Shown one piece after another: positions 8,267 through 16,437 of a stretch of 49,599 nt of DNA. Below the pieces are notes generated by a model. It was not told the origin of the DNA. It saw nothing but the letters and a program-made list of their open reading frames with translations, and made no database searches. The stretch lies in NCBI GenBank assembly GCA_001602925.1, contig LUZT01000007.1:1-49599 (forward strand). Direction: 5' to 3'. The stretch comes from Chlorobiales bacterium Clorobi_01 (GTDB lineage: Bacteria; Bacteroidota; Chlorobiia; Chlorobiales; Chlorobiaceae). Numbering within the stretch: position 1 is the stretch's first letter; each line of letters begins with the position of its first letter. Made by a program: the position numbers and the translations under genes.

Positions 8267-9199
8267 TCAGCCTGCGCAGGAATAGGCAGGATCACCAGCT
8301 TTGCGGTCGAACGGCCTGATCTCCACCCGGCACTGCGCCATGTTGAACGACTCGTGACGGTCGTCAATGATGATTCTGCCTTCGCTGAAGCGCACCTTCA
8401 GCGGCACCACCACCTTTCGCTCCGCGCCGCACGGGTTGTCCTTAAGCCACGGACGGAACAGGTGCTCTTCGCCAAGCTGGTCGGTAATCACGACCTCTTC
8501 CGATACTGTTTTGAGCGCCATGACTACGCCGTCCAGGTTGAACTCCAGCGAATTGAGGTCACCATGGACACCCTGAGGATCGTTGTCGTACGCGGTCATC
8601 GTGCCGGCCGGGGTTTCGACCTTCACCACGCCCGCCGGTTCGAGCGAACGGATCGCGCCGTTTTCGTAGAAGGCGATGCCGGTACGAACCCTGATCTGCC
8701 CCGCAGGTGTTGAGAGGGTCAAAAACTCGCCGGGCCACAAGGTGAGGCTTTTCAGCGCACCACTCTCGTAGAATTGTATGGCGATGAACTTCGCCCGAAG
8801 AGTGCCAAGTGGCGACTCGACGGTGATCTCCTCGGCAAGTGCAAACTCGTTTTTGGCAGTCCAGAAGCCGCTGAGCTTGCCGTCGAGCGGGAATATCCGT
8901 TTGAGAGCGCCCGATTCGTAAAAGGTGACCAGTTCGGCGGGAATGCCACCAACCGGTGTGCGGATAAGCGTTTGCGATTGCAGTGGCACCGACTTGATCG
9001 AGCCGCTTTTATAAAAATAGAATGGCTTGAGCTGACGGCGCCCCATATCCTCGGTCTCGAACTGCGGGATCAAATCGCCGTATGGGGTGTTGAGAATGTT
9101 CTCTTCCTTGACAAGGCAACCATCGGTTTTGCCGTTTGAATAGAGGGTTCTGAACTCAACGCCGCGAAGTTCGCCATGTATGGTGTTGAAATTGGTCAT
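8267..9199 (-). CDS. Repeat protein with TP-x-G / FYESGA units, function unknown
   Basis: The 310-residue protein contains about five copies of a 40-50 residue unit with two parts: a (T/S)P-x-G strand (TPYG, TPVG, SPLG, TPAG, TPAG) and, some 10-20 residues later, F-Y-(E/K)-(S/N)-G-(A/S)-(L/I)-K/R-S/R. The second part is like the turn of MORN-type repeats, whose units form successive beta-hairpins. A non-repeat C-terminal region (about 215-310) contains KVRFSEGRIIIDDRHESFN. There is no signal peptide. ATG 9199 is preferred over a GTG ten codons upstream because ACAGGACA precedes it. I do not recognise a named family with certainty; a binding or scaffold role is a guess. Confidence 0.7.
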   Translation of the reverse strand: MTNFNTIHGELRGVEFRTLYSNGKTDGCLVKEENILNTPYGDLIPQFETEDMGRRQLKPFYFYKSGSIKSVPLQSQTLIRTPVGGIPAELVTFYESGALKRIFPLDGKLSGFWTAKNEFALAEEITVESPLGTLRAKFIAIQFYESGALKSLTLWPGEFLTLSTPAGQIRVRTGIAFYENGAIRSLEPAGVVKVETPAGTMTAYDNDPQGVHGDLNSLEFNLDGVVMALKTVSEEVVITDQLGEEHLFRPWLKDNPCGAERKVVVPLKVRFSEGRIIIDDRHESFNMAQCRVEIRPFDRKAGDPAYSCAG

Positions 9200-9418
9200 A
9201 ATTTGTCCTGTTTTGTGATATGATAACACTAATCTCTGTATCTATTAAAGCAATAACTGTGCCATAGGGGAGATTTTTTGGCAAGCTATTCTGACATAAT
9301 ATGTTATTGTTTTACTGCTGAGTGGCTGATGTGGCGTAAATGGTACAATAGTGTAGGAAATAATCTGAAAACTACATGAGCGCACAGAATTTTACAGTTC
9401 TCAACATCAATTGCACGA

Positions 9419-9892
9419 TTATCGCTGATTCTGGTTTTCGGGTTTGCGAAGGTACTTCATGTCGATGTTCAGCGTCATTTCTTTGCTCTTGAGATCGAAG
9501 CGCGAGTCGGAAAAAGAGGGTGGTCCCATTTTGATTTCGGGGTTGTTTGAGGTGCCGAATCCCTCTTTCGGGATGCCGAACAAGCCCTTGTCCATTTTGC
9601 CGTTGCCGTTTTCATCGTGAAGCACGCTGATGGCGTAAGCGCCATACGGAACATTCTCGAAGATCACCTTGCAGCACTTTCCTGCAGGGATGCTCCGGCC
9701 TTCAATAGCAAGCACGCTTTTATCAGGGAATCCCTTTTTTGTGCTGAACAGCGCCACACCGATAATGCCATCAGCACTTCGCACGTTGTCGATGAGAACT
9801 TCGATTTTTCCGGCAGAAGAGCTGTCTGCCTGTGCGATCGATGGCGCAATAAACAGAGAAAACAGTAAAAACGCCTGAACTGTTTTTTTCAT
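9419..9892 (-). CDS. Secreted DUF2141 protein
   Basis: A 157-residue exported protein with a clear signal peptide (MKKTVQAFLLFSLFIAPSIAQA, cleaved at about residue 22). The mature part fits DUF2141: GIIGVALFSTKKGFP, the EN-x-PYG-x-YAISVLHDENGNGKMD core and GIPKEGFGTSNN. The acidic DENGNGKMD stretch resembles a calcium-binding loop, but binding is not shown. The family is typically periplasmic or secreted, single-domain, and of unknown function. It is transcribed away from the small 59-aa gene at 10102, so the 209 bp between them should hold divergent promoters. Start choice is natural because it gives the whole signal peptide. Confidence 0.82.
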   Translation of the reverse strand: MKKTVQAFLLFSLFIAPSIAQADSSSAGKIEVLIDNVRSADGIIGVALFSTKKGFPDKSVLAIEGRSIPAGKCCKVIFENVPYGAYAISVLHDENGNGKMDKGLFGIPKEGFGTSNNPEIKMGPPSFSDSRFDLKSKEMTLNIDMKYLRKPENQNQR

Positions 9893-10101
9893 AAGTCGTT
9901 ATCGGAAAGATTGAGAGCTGTGTGGACTATTCAGGTAGAACATCCGGATTCGGTTCAGAGTTTTGTTTTGCAGGGAAAGAGTCAAGCTTCGAAGGGCGAG
10001 GTGCAAGGCGTTCAGTTGCATGACATGGGATCTCTTTTATTACATTAAAAAAGATTAAGGGGTTTTCATTCTGACCACTCAATTAGAAGGGGAGGAGCCA
10101 T

Positions 10102-10281
10102 ATGTCTGTCCATTCAACCCTTCAGCTTGCCTCTGATGCCATTGAGGATGCCCGGAAACGTCTTGAACGTGCCAGAGTCGATGCTGATGACGATTACGAA
10201 ATCCGCCAGGCGCTCAGGCATCTCGAAGAGGCTTCTGATTATCTGAGGAAAGTCTCTACCGAACTCAAGCAGCAAGGCTGA
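10102..10281 (+). CDS. 59-residue charged helical protein, unknown function
   Basis: This gene is easily missed because of its length. ATG 10104 region: the codon at 10102-10104 is preceded by GGGGAGGAG, a strong ribosome site. The product is highly charged and predicted all-helical, with heptad-like spacing (DAIEDARKRLERARVDADDD, then EIRQALRHLEEASDYLRKV), ending KQQG. It looks like two helices joined by an acidic turn, suitable for a coiled-coil or helical hairpin. The stop codon lies inside the stem of an intrinsic terminator, so it is a monocistronic short transcript. No family recognised; codon use matches the neighbouring genes. Confidence 0.72.
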   Translation: MSVHSTLQLASDAIEDARKRLERARVDADDDYEIRQALRHLEEASDYLRKVSTELKQQG

Positions 10282-10303
10282 TTTTCCGGGATCAGCCTTT
10301 TTT
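10274..10303 (+). terminator. Intrinsic terminator overlapping the stop of the 59-aa gene
   Basis: AAGGCTGAT (10274-10282) pairs with ATCAGCCTT (10291-10299) around an 8-base loop, followed by a T-run to 10303. The TGA stop (10279-10281) is inside the upstream arm of the stem. Confidence 0.85.
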
Positions 10304-10464
10304 CCTGGAGAGTACTGAACTCTTTTGCAGGGTTTTCAGGTACGAGTTTCATCAGAACGTTTTTTTAACCTGAAAAGCGTTTTATTAGAACGCAGTTGAT
10401 TTTTTTGACTTTTTCCGGCACAAATGCACATGGTCGGAATCTAAATGATAAAACTACACGATTA

Positions 10465-11271
10465 ATGCAGAGCAGTACCCCTTTTGATTTTCAGAACGAT
10501 GTCATCGAACAAAGCAAAACCGTTCCGGTTCTTGTGGATTTCTGGGCGCAGTGGTGCGGGCCTTGCCGCATTCTCGCTCCGGTGCTCGAGAAACTTGCTG
10601 AGCGTCATGCCGGAAAATGGGTGCTCGTGAAGGTCAATACCGAAGAGTTTCCCGAGATTTCGGCGCAATATGGCATCAGGGGTATTCCCAATGTGAAGCT
10701 GTTTTCAAACGGTGTGGTTATCGACGAATTCACCGGAGCTCTTCCGGAATACCAGATTGAACAGTGGCTCGCCAAAGCGTTGCCAAGTCCCTGGGCCGAG
10801 GAGGTGGCGCGTGCCGCCGCCGAGATGGCTGCGGGCAACGACGCAGTGGCAATCACTCTGCTCGAGGGAGTTTTGGTCAAAGAGCCGGAGAACAGGGACG
10901 CTGCCGCTATGCTGGTCCGGTTGATTCTGTTTTCACGTCCAGAAGAGGCGCTCAGGCTTGCCGAGACGCTCGAAGCAGAGCCGGATTACGCTGATCTGAG
11001 CGAGTCTGTCCGGACTCTCGGTGCGTTGCTTGTCCGTCCAGCATCAGCCATTCCGGATGGGGAGAGCCGCGAGGCTTATGGTGAGGCTGTCGAAAGCCTG
11101 CGGAACGGAGATATGGACAGTGCGCTCGAACATTTCATCTCGGTTCTGCGGAAAAACCGCTATTACGACGACGATGGTTCACGCAAGGCCTGTATCGCCA
11201 TTTTCCGGCTTCTCGGCGAAGAGCATGAAATTACGATGAAATACAGGCGAGCGTTTGACCGGGCGTTCTGA
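10465..11271 (+). CDS. Thioredoxin-domain protein with TPR-like C-terminal region (YbbN/CnoX-like)
   Basis: The 268-residue protein starts with a thioredoxin fold whose active site is intact, WCGPC (Cys31/Cys34), with the cis-proline loop GIRGIPNVKLF. Residues from about 115 onward form helical repeats of TPR type, including AEMAAGNDAVAITLLEGVL and NGDMDSALEHFISVLRKN. This arrangement is that of YbbN/CnoX; E. coli CnoX has lost one cysteine, while this copy keeps both, so it may be redox active. ATG 10465 is chosen over a TTG 23 codons earlier because the earlier residues do not belong to the fold. It is probably a cytoplasmic chaperone-like thiol protein. A hairpin and T-rich stretch follow the stop. 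Confidence 0.88.
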   Translation: MQSSTPFDFQNDVIEQSKTVPVLVDFWAQWCGPCRILAPVLEKLAERHAGKWVLVKVNTEEFPEISAQYGIRGIPNVKLFSNGVVIDEFTGALPEYQIEQWLAKALPSPWAEEVARAAAEMAAGNDAVAITLLEGVLVKEPENRDAAAMLVRLILFSRPEEALRLAETLEAEPDYADLSESVRTLGALLVRPASAIPDGESREAYGEAVESLRNGDMDSALEHFISVLRKNRYYDDDGSRKACIAIFRLLGEEHEITMKYRRAFDRAF

Positions 11272-11287
11272 AGAAAAAATTATGAAT

Positions 11288-11328
11288 GGCAGGCCTTGGG
11301 CGCCTGCTGAATTGTTTTCCTGTCTTTT
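11288..11328 (+). terminator. Probable terminator of the thioredoxin-TPR gene
   Basis: GCAGGC (11289-11294) pairs with GCCTGC (11302-11307), followed by a T-rich stretch (TTGTTTTCCTGTCTTTT). It begins 17 bp after the stop. Confidence 0.55.
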
Positions 11329-11333
11329 CCTAT

Positions 11334-11358
11334 AAGTCGTGTAAGTCCTATACGACTT
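11334..11358. repeat. Inverted repeat AAGTCGT / ACGACTT upstream of the nucleotidase gene
   Basis: AAGTCGT (11334-11340) and ACGACTT (11352-11358) form a 7-bp inverted repeat with an 11-base gap, 32 bp before the ATG at 11390. It could be an operator or a remnant of a small dispersed element; nothing decides between these. Confidence 0.35.
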
Positions 11359-11389
11359 GGGCAGCCGCTGGTTTGCAAAAAACACGACC

Positions 11390-11965
11390 ATGTCAAAAAA
11401 CAGTATCGTTATTGGCGTTGATCTCGACGGGGTTTGCGCCGATTTTTACGGGCGCATGAGGCAGATTGCCTCTGAATGGTTTGAACGACCGATTGATGAG
11501 CTTCCTGAAGAGGTCTCCTGGGGGCTTTCCGAATGGGGCATCACGAACCAGAGCCAGTACGACAGTCTGCACCGTTTCGCCGTGACTCAGCGAGAGCTGT
11601 TCAGCAGCATGGAGGCGATCCCTGGTGCGCGAAAATATCTGCGCCAGCTCTCGGATGAAGGTTTCCGCATCCGCATCATTACGCATCGGCTTTTTATCCA
11701 CTATTTTCATGCTGCGGCAGTGCAGCAGACGGTCAACTGGCTCGATAGTCACGGTATTCCATACTGGGATCTCTGCTTTGTAAAAGAGAAGACGCAGGTT
11801 GGTGCGGACATCTACATCGAGGACTCGCCGGAAAATGTGAAGCAGTTACGAAGCAGAGGACTTTTTACCATCTGTTTCGGAAACAGCACAAACCGGCATA
11901 TCGAAGAGCTGAGAGCCGCTTCATGGCAGGACGTTTATGATATGGCAAAAGCGTTCGTGACGTAA
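11390..11965 (+). CDS. HAD-superfamily 5'(3')-deoxyribonucleotidase-like protein (NT5C type)
   Basis: A 191-residue protein beginning with the HAD nucleophile motif DLDGVCADF (Asp11, Asp13), as in NT5C-type nucleotidases. The motif-II threonine lies in [10 protein letters not shown] and the motif-IV aspartate in [15 protein letters not shown]. Length and order match small deoxynucleotidases that dephosphorylate nucleoside monophosphates, though substrate cannot be told from sequence. ATG 11390 replaces a TTG eleven codons upstream since the protein then starts just before the first strand. It is single, between a terminator upstream and a 344-bp gap downstream, with a convergent methyltransferase gene beyond. 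Confidence 0.82.
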   Translation: MSKNSIVIGVDLDGVCADFYGRMRQIASEWFERPIDELPEEVSWGLSEWGITNQSQYDSLHRFAVTQRELFSSMEAIPGARKYLRQLSDEGFRIRIITHRLFIHYFHAAAVQQTVNWLDSHGIPYWDLCFVKEKTQVGADIYIEDSPENVKQLRSRGLFTICFGNSTNRHIEELRAASWQDVYDMAKAFVT

Positions 11966-11983
11966 AAAATAGCGAGAGCATAT

Positions 11984-12023
11984 AAAAAAAAGCAGCATGA
12001 CGTACCCCTTTACATCATGCTGC
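11984..12023 (-). terminator. Strong minus-strand intrinsic terminator
   Basis: GCAGCATGA (11992-12000) and TCATGCTGC (12015-12023) form a perfect 9-bp stem. On the minus strand the stem is followed by a run of seven to eight T residues (complement of the A-run 11984-11991). On the plus strand no T-run follows, so the direction is clear. Confidence 0.8.
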
Positions 12024-12070
12024 ACATGTAAACTATGTGAATTAACGGGCGTCAATTATATAGTCTACTC
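11984..12070 (-). ncRNA. Candidate small RNA, about 85 nt
   Basis: On the minus strand TTGCAA (12099-12104) and TATATT (complement of 12077-12082) are 16 bp apart, and a further TATAAT lies at 12055-12060. About 60-85 bases later the strong terminator at 11984-12023 ends the unit. No open frame of useful length lies between. The alternative is that this is merely the long 3' untranslated region of the methyltransferase gene that ends at 12310. Confidence 0.3.
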
Positions 12071-12309
12071 ATAACAAATATAGATAAGAAAAGTGAATTT
12101 GCAATACGGAAATCATTTTTTTGCGAATTGTCTTCACTTTATTGAGCAGGTGACGTATTTTCGCCTTTTTGCCGTGGGTTTTGCTGAAATTTCATAATTG
12201 TTTTTCGGTGAAATGACGAAAATTCTTTACGGGACCGCTCCCGCTTTATATGGGTCATGTCACAGATTTCGTCTATAGATAAACGTTTAAGTCGCTTTTT
12301 TTAGTTTAG

Positions 12310-13494
12310 CTACAGGTTTGTCACATAGAAACAGGCGAATTTGAGATAGCTCGTTTCGGGCATCGCGAGCAGCACCGGATGGTCTGGCGGTTGTGCGGCG
12401 CGGCTGATAAGTCGCAGATGTTTGCCCGCCTGCATTGCTCCAAGGTGAATGGCCGCGAGGAAATCCTCTTCGGAAACATGGTGCGAGCAGGAGGCTGTCG
12501 CCAGATAGCCCTCGTTCCTGACGAGCTGCAAACCGAGACGATTGAGCTTCGTGTAGGCTTTCAGGGCTGTCGGCACGGTTTTGCGGCTTTTGGTGAAGCT
12601 TGGTGGATCAAGGACCACCAGATCGAAAGTGTGGTTTTCATGCCTGAGCCGTCCGAGAGTCTCAAATGCATCGGCGGCCACGATCGAGAAGTTTCCGAAC
12701 CCGTTCGTTCGGGCGTTCTGCTCGGCGCGTTGTAACGCCTCCTGGGAAATATCGACCATGGTGGTTGATTTTGCACCTGCATGCATGGCGTTGAGCGCGA
12801 ATCCTCCATCATTCGTATACACGTCAAGTACATCCGCGCCGGCGGCGTATTTCCGGATGTGCCGCCGGTTTTCGCGCTGGTCGAGGAAAAAGCCGGTTTT
12901 CTGGCCTTCAAGGATGTTGACCCGGTAGCTGATGCCGCTGTCCCGGATCTCCTGATGCATGTCGCTGCTTTCGCCGAGCACGGTTTCGCGGTAGAGCGGC
13001 AGCCCCTCAAGCTCCCTGAGCGGCGACTCGTTTCTCACCACGATCGCTTTAGGATCGAACAGTTCCCGGAGCAGTTCGCAGAAAAGCGGCAGGTGCTGGT
13101 CGATACCGGCGGAAAATGATTGCAGCACGAAGGCTCGGTCGAAGCGATCGATCACCAGCCCCGGTAGTCCATCCGACTCGCCATGGACGAGCCGCCAGGC
13201 GTTGGTTTCGCTTTCGGGGTAGATTTTTTCGCGCAGCTTCAGCGCTTCGAGCAGTTTGCGCCGGAAAAAGTCGCGGTCAGGCTGCTCTTCGTCCCTCGTC
13301 AGAAGGCGAAAGGCGATCAGCGACTGGGGGTTGAAGAACCCCGCGCCGAGCAGACGTCCGTCGTGGGTGAAGAGCTGAACGGTTTCTCCGGCGGCAATGT
13401 CACGCGGCACCTCCCGAAGCTCGTTGCTGAAAACCCACAGGTGGCCGCTGAGCAGCCGCCGGTGTTCTTTTGGTTTGAGGTAGAGTGCGTGCAT
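12310..13494 (-). CDS. SAM-dependent 23S rRNA cytosine methyltransferase, RlmI-like
   Basis: The 394-residue protein has an N-terminal PUA domain (about 1-75, with [15 protein letters not shown] and [22 protein letters not shown]), a linker domain, and a C-terminal class I methyltransferase fold. SAM-binding motif I reads [15 protein letters not shown], the acidic residue follows in TTMVDIS, and motif IV is VLDPPSF. The catalytic-cysteine region SCSHHVS is present. This is the layout of RlmI (m5C1962 of 23S rRNA) and relatives. ATG 13494 is selected over a TTG 24 codons upstream: GGGAG lies about 10 bp before it and the PUA domain begins at once. It is divergent from the DUF4292 lipoprotein gene. 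Confidence 0.88.
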   Translation of the reverse strand: MHALYLKPKEHRRLLSGHLWVFSNELREVPRDIAAGETVQLFTHDGRLLGAGFFNPQSLIAFRLLTRDEEQPDRDFFRRKLLEALKLREKIYPESETNAWRLVHGESDGLPGLVIDRFDRAFVLQSFSAGIDQHLPLFCELLRELFDPKAIVVRNESPLRELEGLPLYRETVLGESSDMHQEIRDSGISYRVNILEGQKTGFFLDQRENRRHIRKYAAGADVLDVYTNDGGFALNAMHAGAKSTTMVDISQEALQRAEQNARTNGFGNFSIVAADAFETLGRLRHENHTFDLVVLDPPSFTKSRKTVPTALKAYTKLNRLGLQLVRNEGYLATASCSHHVSEEDFLAAIHLGAMQAGKHLRLISRAAQPPDHPVLLAMPETSYLKFACFYVTNL

Positions 13495-13646
13495 GGATCG
13501 AAAACTCCCGGTTTCATGTTTTGACAGAGAAATGATTTGATTAAAATAACATTTCGGAGCTATCAACCTTGATCGGGATTCAGATTCACCGGGAAGAGTG
13601 GTTCGGATGGATTGAATCTATGATGTTAACGTCTGACAGAGGAGTA

Positions 13647-14525
13647 ATGATGAATGGAGTGCTGTGGATGAAACCAGTGATGAAATGGATGGGCCTGACC
13701 GCCTTTCTGGTCATAGCCGGATGCTCGCAATTCAAGACCGTTACCAGAGAGTCTGGCTTGCCCGGTGACAGGGTGGCGTTGACGCCGGAAATGAAGGGGC
13801 TGTACGAGGAGGTGGCATCGAATGCCAGTACCGTCAGGGCGCTGGACGGCTATGCGGATCTCTACCTGGAAACACCGAAGCGCAAAGCGAAGGCTTACTG
13901 CACGGTTCAGATACAGAAATCGAGGGATGCCCGCATGATCGTTACCGCAGGCATTCTCGGATGGCCGGTGGCTGATCTTCTGATCCGTCCCGACTCGCTC
14001 TTCGTGAACGACATGCTGAACAACCGGATGCTTGTGGGACGCAACAACGGCGAAAATATGGGCAAGATCATCGGGGTCAACGCCGGGTTTGGCAGGATGA
14101 CCGAAACACTGTTCGGTATTGCCGATGTGCCTGAGCCGGCCAAAAATATCGAATCGGTCAGGCAGGGAAGCGGCCGGGTCAGCTTCACCGTGAAGTCCGG
14201 CAACGGCACGAAAGAGCTGGTGGTCGATCCGCTGACCAGGGAGCTTGCCGGACTTGTCTATTTCGATCAGTCAGGTCGCAAGAACGTCGAATTCCGGTTC
14301 GCCGCCTATCAGTCTCAGGTGGACAAGAACGGCGTGGAGTTGAGGGTGCCGAGAGAGATCGACATGATCCTCTATCGAGAAGACGATCCGGAAGGGTCAC
14401 GCAGTCTGAAGGTGGTTTATGATGAACGGGTCATCAATCCGCCCGATTTTAACATCACATTCAAATGGCCAGCCAAGGCGAAGACGGTCAATCTCGACGA
14501 AGTGGAGCGGTTGCCGTGGCTTTAA
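13647..14525 (+). CDS. DUF4292-like lipoprotein
   Basis: A 292-residue outer-envelope lipoprotein: short basic N-terminus, hydrophobic core and lipobox VIAGC with lipidated Cys26. The mature part is beta-rich (VRALDGYADLYLETPKRKAKAYCTV, split over strands), with ILGWPVADLLIRPDSLFVND and a C-terminal half containing REIDMILYREDDPEGSRSLKVVY. This resembles DUF4292, a LolB/LolA-like half-barrel family of the Bacteroidetes/Chlorobi group, possibly binding lipid or lipoprotein. AGAGGAG just upstream supports the tandem ATGs at 13647/13650 over the longer frame. Upstream is a divergent methyltransferase gene, so its promoter lies in the 150 bp between. Confidence 0.75.
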   Translation: MMNGVLWMKPVMKWMGLTAFLVIAGCSQFKTVTRESGLPGDRVALTPEMKGLYEEVASNASTVRALDGYADLYLETPKRKAKAYCTVQIQKSRDARMIVTAGILGWPVADLLIRPDSLFVNDMLNNRMLVGRNNGENMGKIIGVNAGFGRMTETLFGIADVPEPAKNIESVRQGSGRVSFTVKSGNGTKELVVDPLTRELAGLVYFDQSGRKNVEFRFAAYQSQVDKNGVELRVPREIDMILYREDDPEGSRSLKVVYDERVINPPDFNITFKWPAKAKTVNLDEVERLPWL

Positions 14526-14531
14526 AAAGGC

Positions 14532-14543
14532 TTATGAATTGAA
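14532..14543 (+). repeat. Short dispersed 3'-flank repeat TTATGAATTGAA, copy 2
   Basis: Exact second copy of the 12-mer seen at 6823-6834, again a few bases after a stop codon. Confidence 0.35.
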
Positions 14544-14591
14544 TGCGGGGAGAACGGTTCATTATTCGATCCATAGCTTCCATCAGCATTT

Positions 14592-14630
14592 GACGAAAAA
14601 CAAGAAAGGCCCCGGAAAACGGAGCCTTTC
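14592..14630 (-). terminator. Terminator of sodB
   Basis: An 11-bp stem with one mismatch pairs 14604-14614 with 14620-14630. On the minus strand it is followed by a T-rich tail (complement of GACGAAAAACAA). It starts 24 bp past the superoxide dismutase stop. Confidence 0.7.
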
Positions 14631-14653
14631 GTTGCAGATTTTACCCGGCAGGC

Positions 14654-15256
14654 TTATTTCGCCGCAGCGTAATTAGCATTGATGAACTCCCAGTTGATCA
14701 GGTTTTCGATCACGGCGGCCACGTGGTCGGGGCGGCGGTTCTGGTAATCGAGGTAGTAGGCGTGCTCCCAGACGTCGATGCAGAGCAGCGGGGTCTGGCC
14801 GGAGGTCATCGGGTTCTGGGCGTTGCCGGTTTTGGTTACCTTGAGCTTGCCGCCATCGAGCACCAGCCAGGCCCAGCCGCTACCGAACTGGGTTGCGGCG
14901 GCGTTTTTCAGCTCCTCTTTGAACTTGTCAACGCTGCCGAAATCTTCGGTGATCTTCGCGGCGATTTCGCCGGTTGGCTCGCCGCCGCCGTTCGGAGTGA
15001 GGCAGTTCCAGTAGAAGCTGTGGTTCCATGCCTGCGCGCCATTGTTGAATACGCCAATCTTCGAGGCGTCACTTGCCGTCTGGCGGATCACCTCTTCGAG
15101 ACTCATGGCGTCATATGGCGTGCCTTCGACGAGACCGTTGTAGTTTTTGACGTAGGCCGCATGGTGCTTGCCGTAGTGAAATCCGATGGTATTGGCCGAG
15201 ATGTGCGGTTCGAGCGCGTTATCGGCGTAGGGGAGTGCAGGTTGCTGATATGCCAT
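14654..15256 (-). CDS. sodB: Superoxide dismutase, Fe type
   Basis: This 200-residue enzyme disproportionates superoxide to oxygen and peroxide. Metal ligands are visible: the first His in HYGKHHAAYV, the His of AQAWNHSFYW, and Asp and His in DVWEHAYYLDY. The glutamine in NNGAQAWNH is the position that marks Fe-SOD (Mn enzymes carry Gln elsewhere), and AATQFGSGWAWL is typical. For an anaerobic phototroph this is a standard oxygen defence. ATG 15256 begins the conserved MAYQQPALPYADNALEP N-terminus; a longer frame starting at TTG adds 29 residues outside the family. The gene has its own terminator, and the lipoprotein gene at 15362 is divergent. Confidence 0.96.
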   Translation of the reverse strand: MAYQQPALPYADNALEPHISANTIGFHYGKHHAAYVKNYNGLVEGTPYDAMSLEEVIRQTASDASKIGVFNNGAQAWNHSFYWNCLTPNGGGEPTGEIAAKITEDFGSVDKFKEELKNAAATQFGSGWAWLVLDGGKLKVTKTGNAQNPMTSGQTPLLCIDVWEHAYYLDYQNRRPDHVAAVIENLINWEFINANYAAAK

Positions 15257-15361
15257 GTGACTATTGATTTTTATGGTTATGCAGGCTACGTTAGGAAGTA
15301 ACCCTTTAACCCGGCTCCTGACCTTGTTAGTTTCAGCGGGCAAAAAAATAATTTACGACAG

Positions 15362-15727
15362 TTGAACCTCAATTTTACATCAATACAGAAAGGACTTGCG
15401 CTATTTCGGCGTCTGTTTTTCATTGCGCTTTTCGGGCTTCTCATGGCTGGTTGCAGCTTGCAGCGTCAGGATAAGCTCAGCGCGGACGACCTTCATTTCG
15501 CTGCGTTTTATGCCGATTATCTTGCCCGTTCCGGAGTGACGGACAAAGGTAATGCGGCCCCCTTGACCGACCTGACTCCGGCGGGACTCGATACGCTGTT
15601 TGTCCGGCACAAACTCGACCAGAAAACCTTTGACGCGCGGCTGGACGCTTATTCTCGCAATCCCGAGCTTTGGCGCAAAGTGCTGCTGGAGGTGCGCCGC
15701 AACCTCGGTCAAGAAAGCCGTAAATGA
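15362..15727 (+). CDS. Small DUF4296-like lipoprotein (TTG start)
   Basis: A 121-residue predicted lipoprotein with a hydrophobic signal and lipobox LLMAGC (Cys31). The mature region of about 90 residues is helical and contains LHFAAFYADYLARSGVTDKG and FVRHKLDQKTFDARLDAYSRNPELW, a pattern like the DUF4296 family (helical lipoproteins of Bacteroidetes/Chlorobi, function unknown). The only start that leaves a whole signal peptide is TTG 15362, without a good ribosome site, so the N-terminus is uncertain. Its stop overlaps the coaE start by 4 bp (ATGA), suggesting coupled translation. Confidence 0.68.
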   Translation: MNLNFTSIQKGLALFRRLFFIALFGLLMAGCSLQRQDKLSADDLHFAAFYADYLARSGVTDKGNAAPLTDLTPAGLDTLFVRHKLDQKTFDARLDAYSRNPELWRKVLLEVRRNLGQESRK

Positions 15728-16350
15728 AGGCGCGCCTGCCATTGCTCGTCGGGGTGACCGGCGGCATCGGGAGCGGCAAGAGTACGGTTTGCGCCATGCT
15801 TGCCGAAATGGGATGCGAACTGTTCGAGGCTGACCGGATTGCCAAAGAACTGCAAGTCGAAGATCCCGAGGTAATCAGGGGGATTGAAAAACTTTTTGGC
15901 CCGGATGTCTACTCGCGCGATGCGTCGAGCAAGCTCCTTATCGACCGCAAAGCCATTGCCTCGATTGTCTTTTCCGAGCCGGAAAAGCTTGCCGTTCTCA
16001 ACCGGCTTATCCATCCGAAGGTCAGGGAGGCCTTTGTCAATGAAGTGAAGCGTTGCGCACGCGAAGGCAAACGGATTCTCTGCAAGGAGGCGGCCATTCT
16101 GTTCGAGGCGGGGGCGGATCGCGATCTCGACCGTATCATCGTGGTGGCGGCAAACGACGGCCTGCGGCTCGCTCGCGCCGTCGCTCGAGGTCTCGATCGC
16201 GAGGAGGCTCGCAAGCGGATGCAGGCGCAGTGGCCGCAGGAGAAGCTCATCGAGCGGGCGCACTACGTGATTTTCAACGACGGCACCCTCGACGAGTTGC
16301 GGTCGCAGGTCGAGCAGGTATACCAGAGCCTTCTAACGGTGGTTGAGTAA
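15724..16350 (+). CDS. coaE: Dephospho-CoA kinase
   Basis: A 208-residue kinase that phosphorylates the 3'-OH of dephospho-CoA, the last step of coenzyme A synthesis. The P-loop is VTGGIGSGKST (about 10-20). The substrate-binding acidic motif EADRIAKEL follows at about 34-42, LIHPKVREAF lies near 99-108, and the adenine/lid region (LARAVARGLDREEARKRMQAQWPQEK) is in the C-terminal third. Length matches the family. It overlaps the preceding lipoprotein gene by ATGA, an arrangement that ties an essential cofactor gene to an envelope protein; this looks positional rather than functional. Cytoplasmic. Confidence 0.95.
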   Translation: MKARLPLLVGVTGGIGSGKSTVCAMLAEMGCELFEADRIAKELQVEDPEVIRGIEKLFGPDVYSRDASSKLLIDRKAIASIVFSEPEKLAVLNRLIHPKVREAFVNEVKRCAREGKRILCKEAAILFEAGADRDLDRIIVVAANDGLRLARAVARGLDREEARKRMQAQWPQEKLIERAHYVIFNDGTLDELRSQVEQVYQSLLTVVE

Positions 16351-16437
16351 CAAAATGACCCTTCCAGCGTTTTCCTCGAAATCGATTTGGATTAGTTTTT
16401 CGCGGGTCTTCAGATGAAGGTCGTGAGGCAGATCGTC

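Larger units (their letters stand above)
11966..12309. other. AT-rich gap between convergent genes
   Basis: No protein gene is supported in this 344-base stretch. It holds a strong minus-strand terminator (11984-12023) nearly 290 bp past the methyltransferase stop, and promoter-like sequence before it, which together suggest a short transcript (listed separately). The remaining sequence is AT-rich. Confidence 0.55.
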
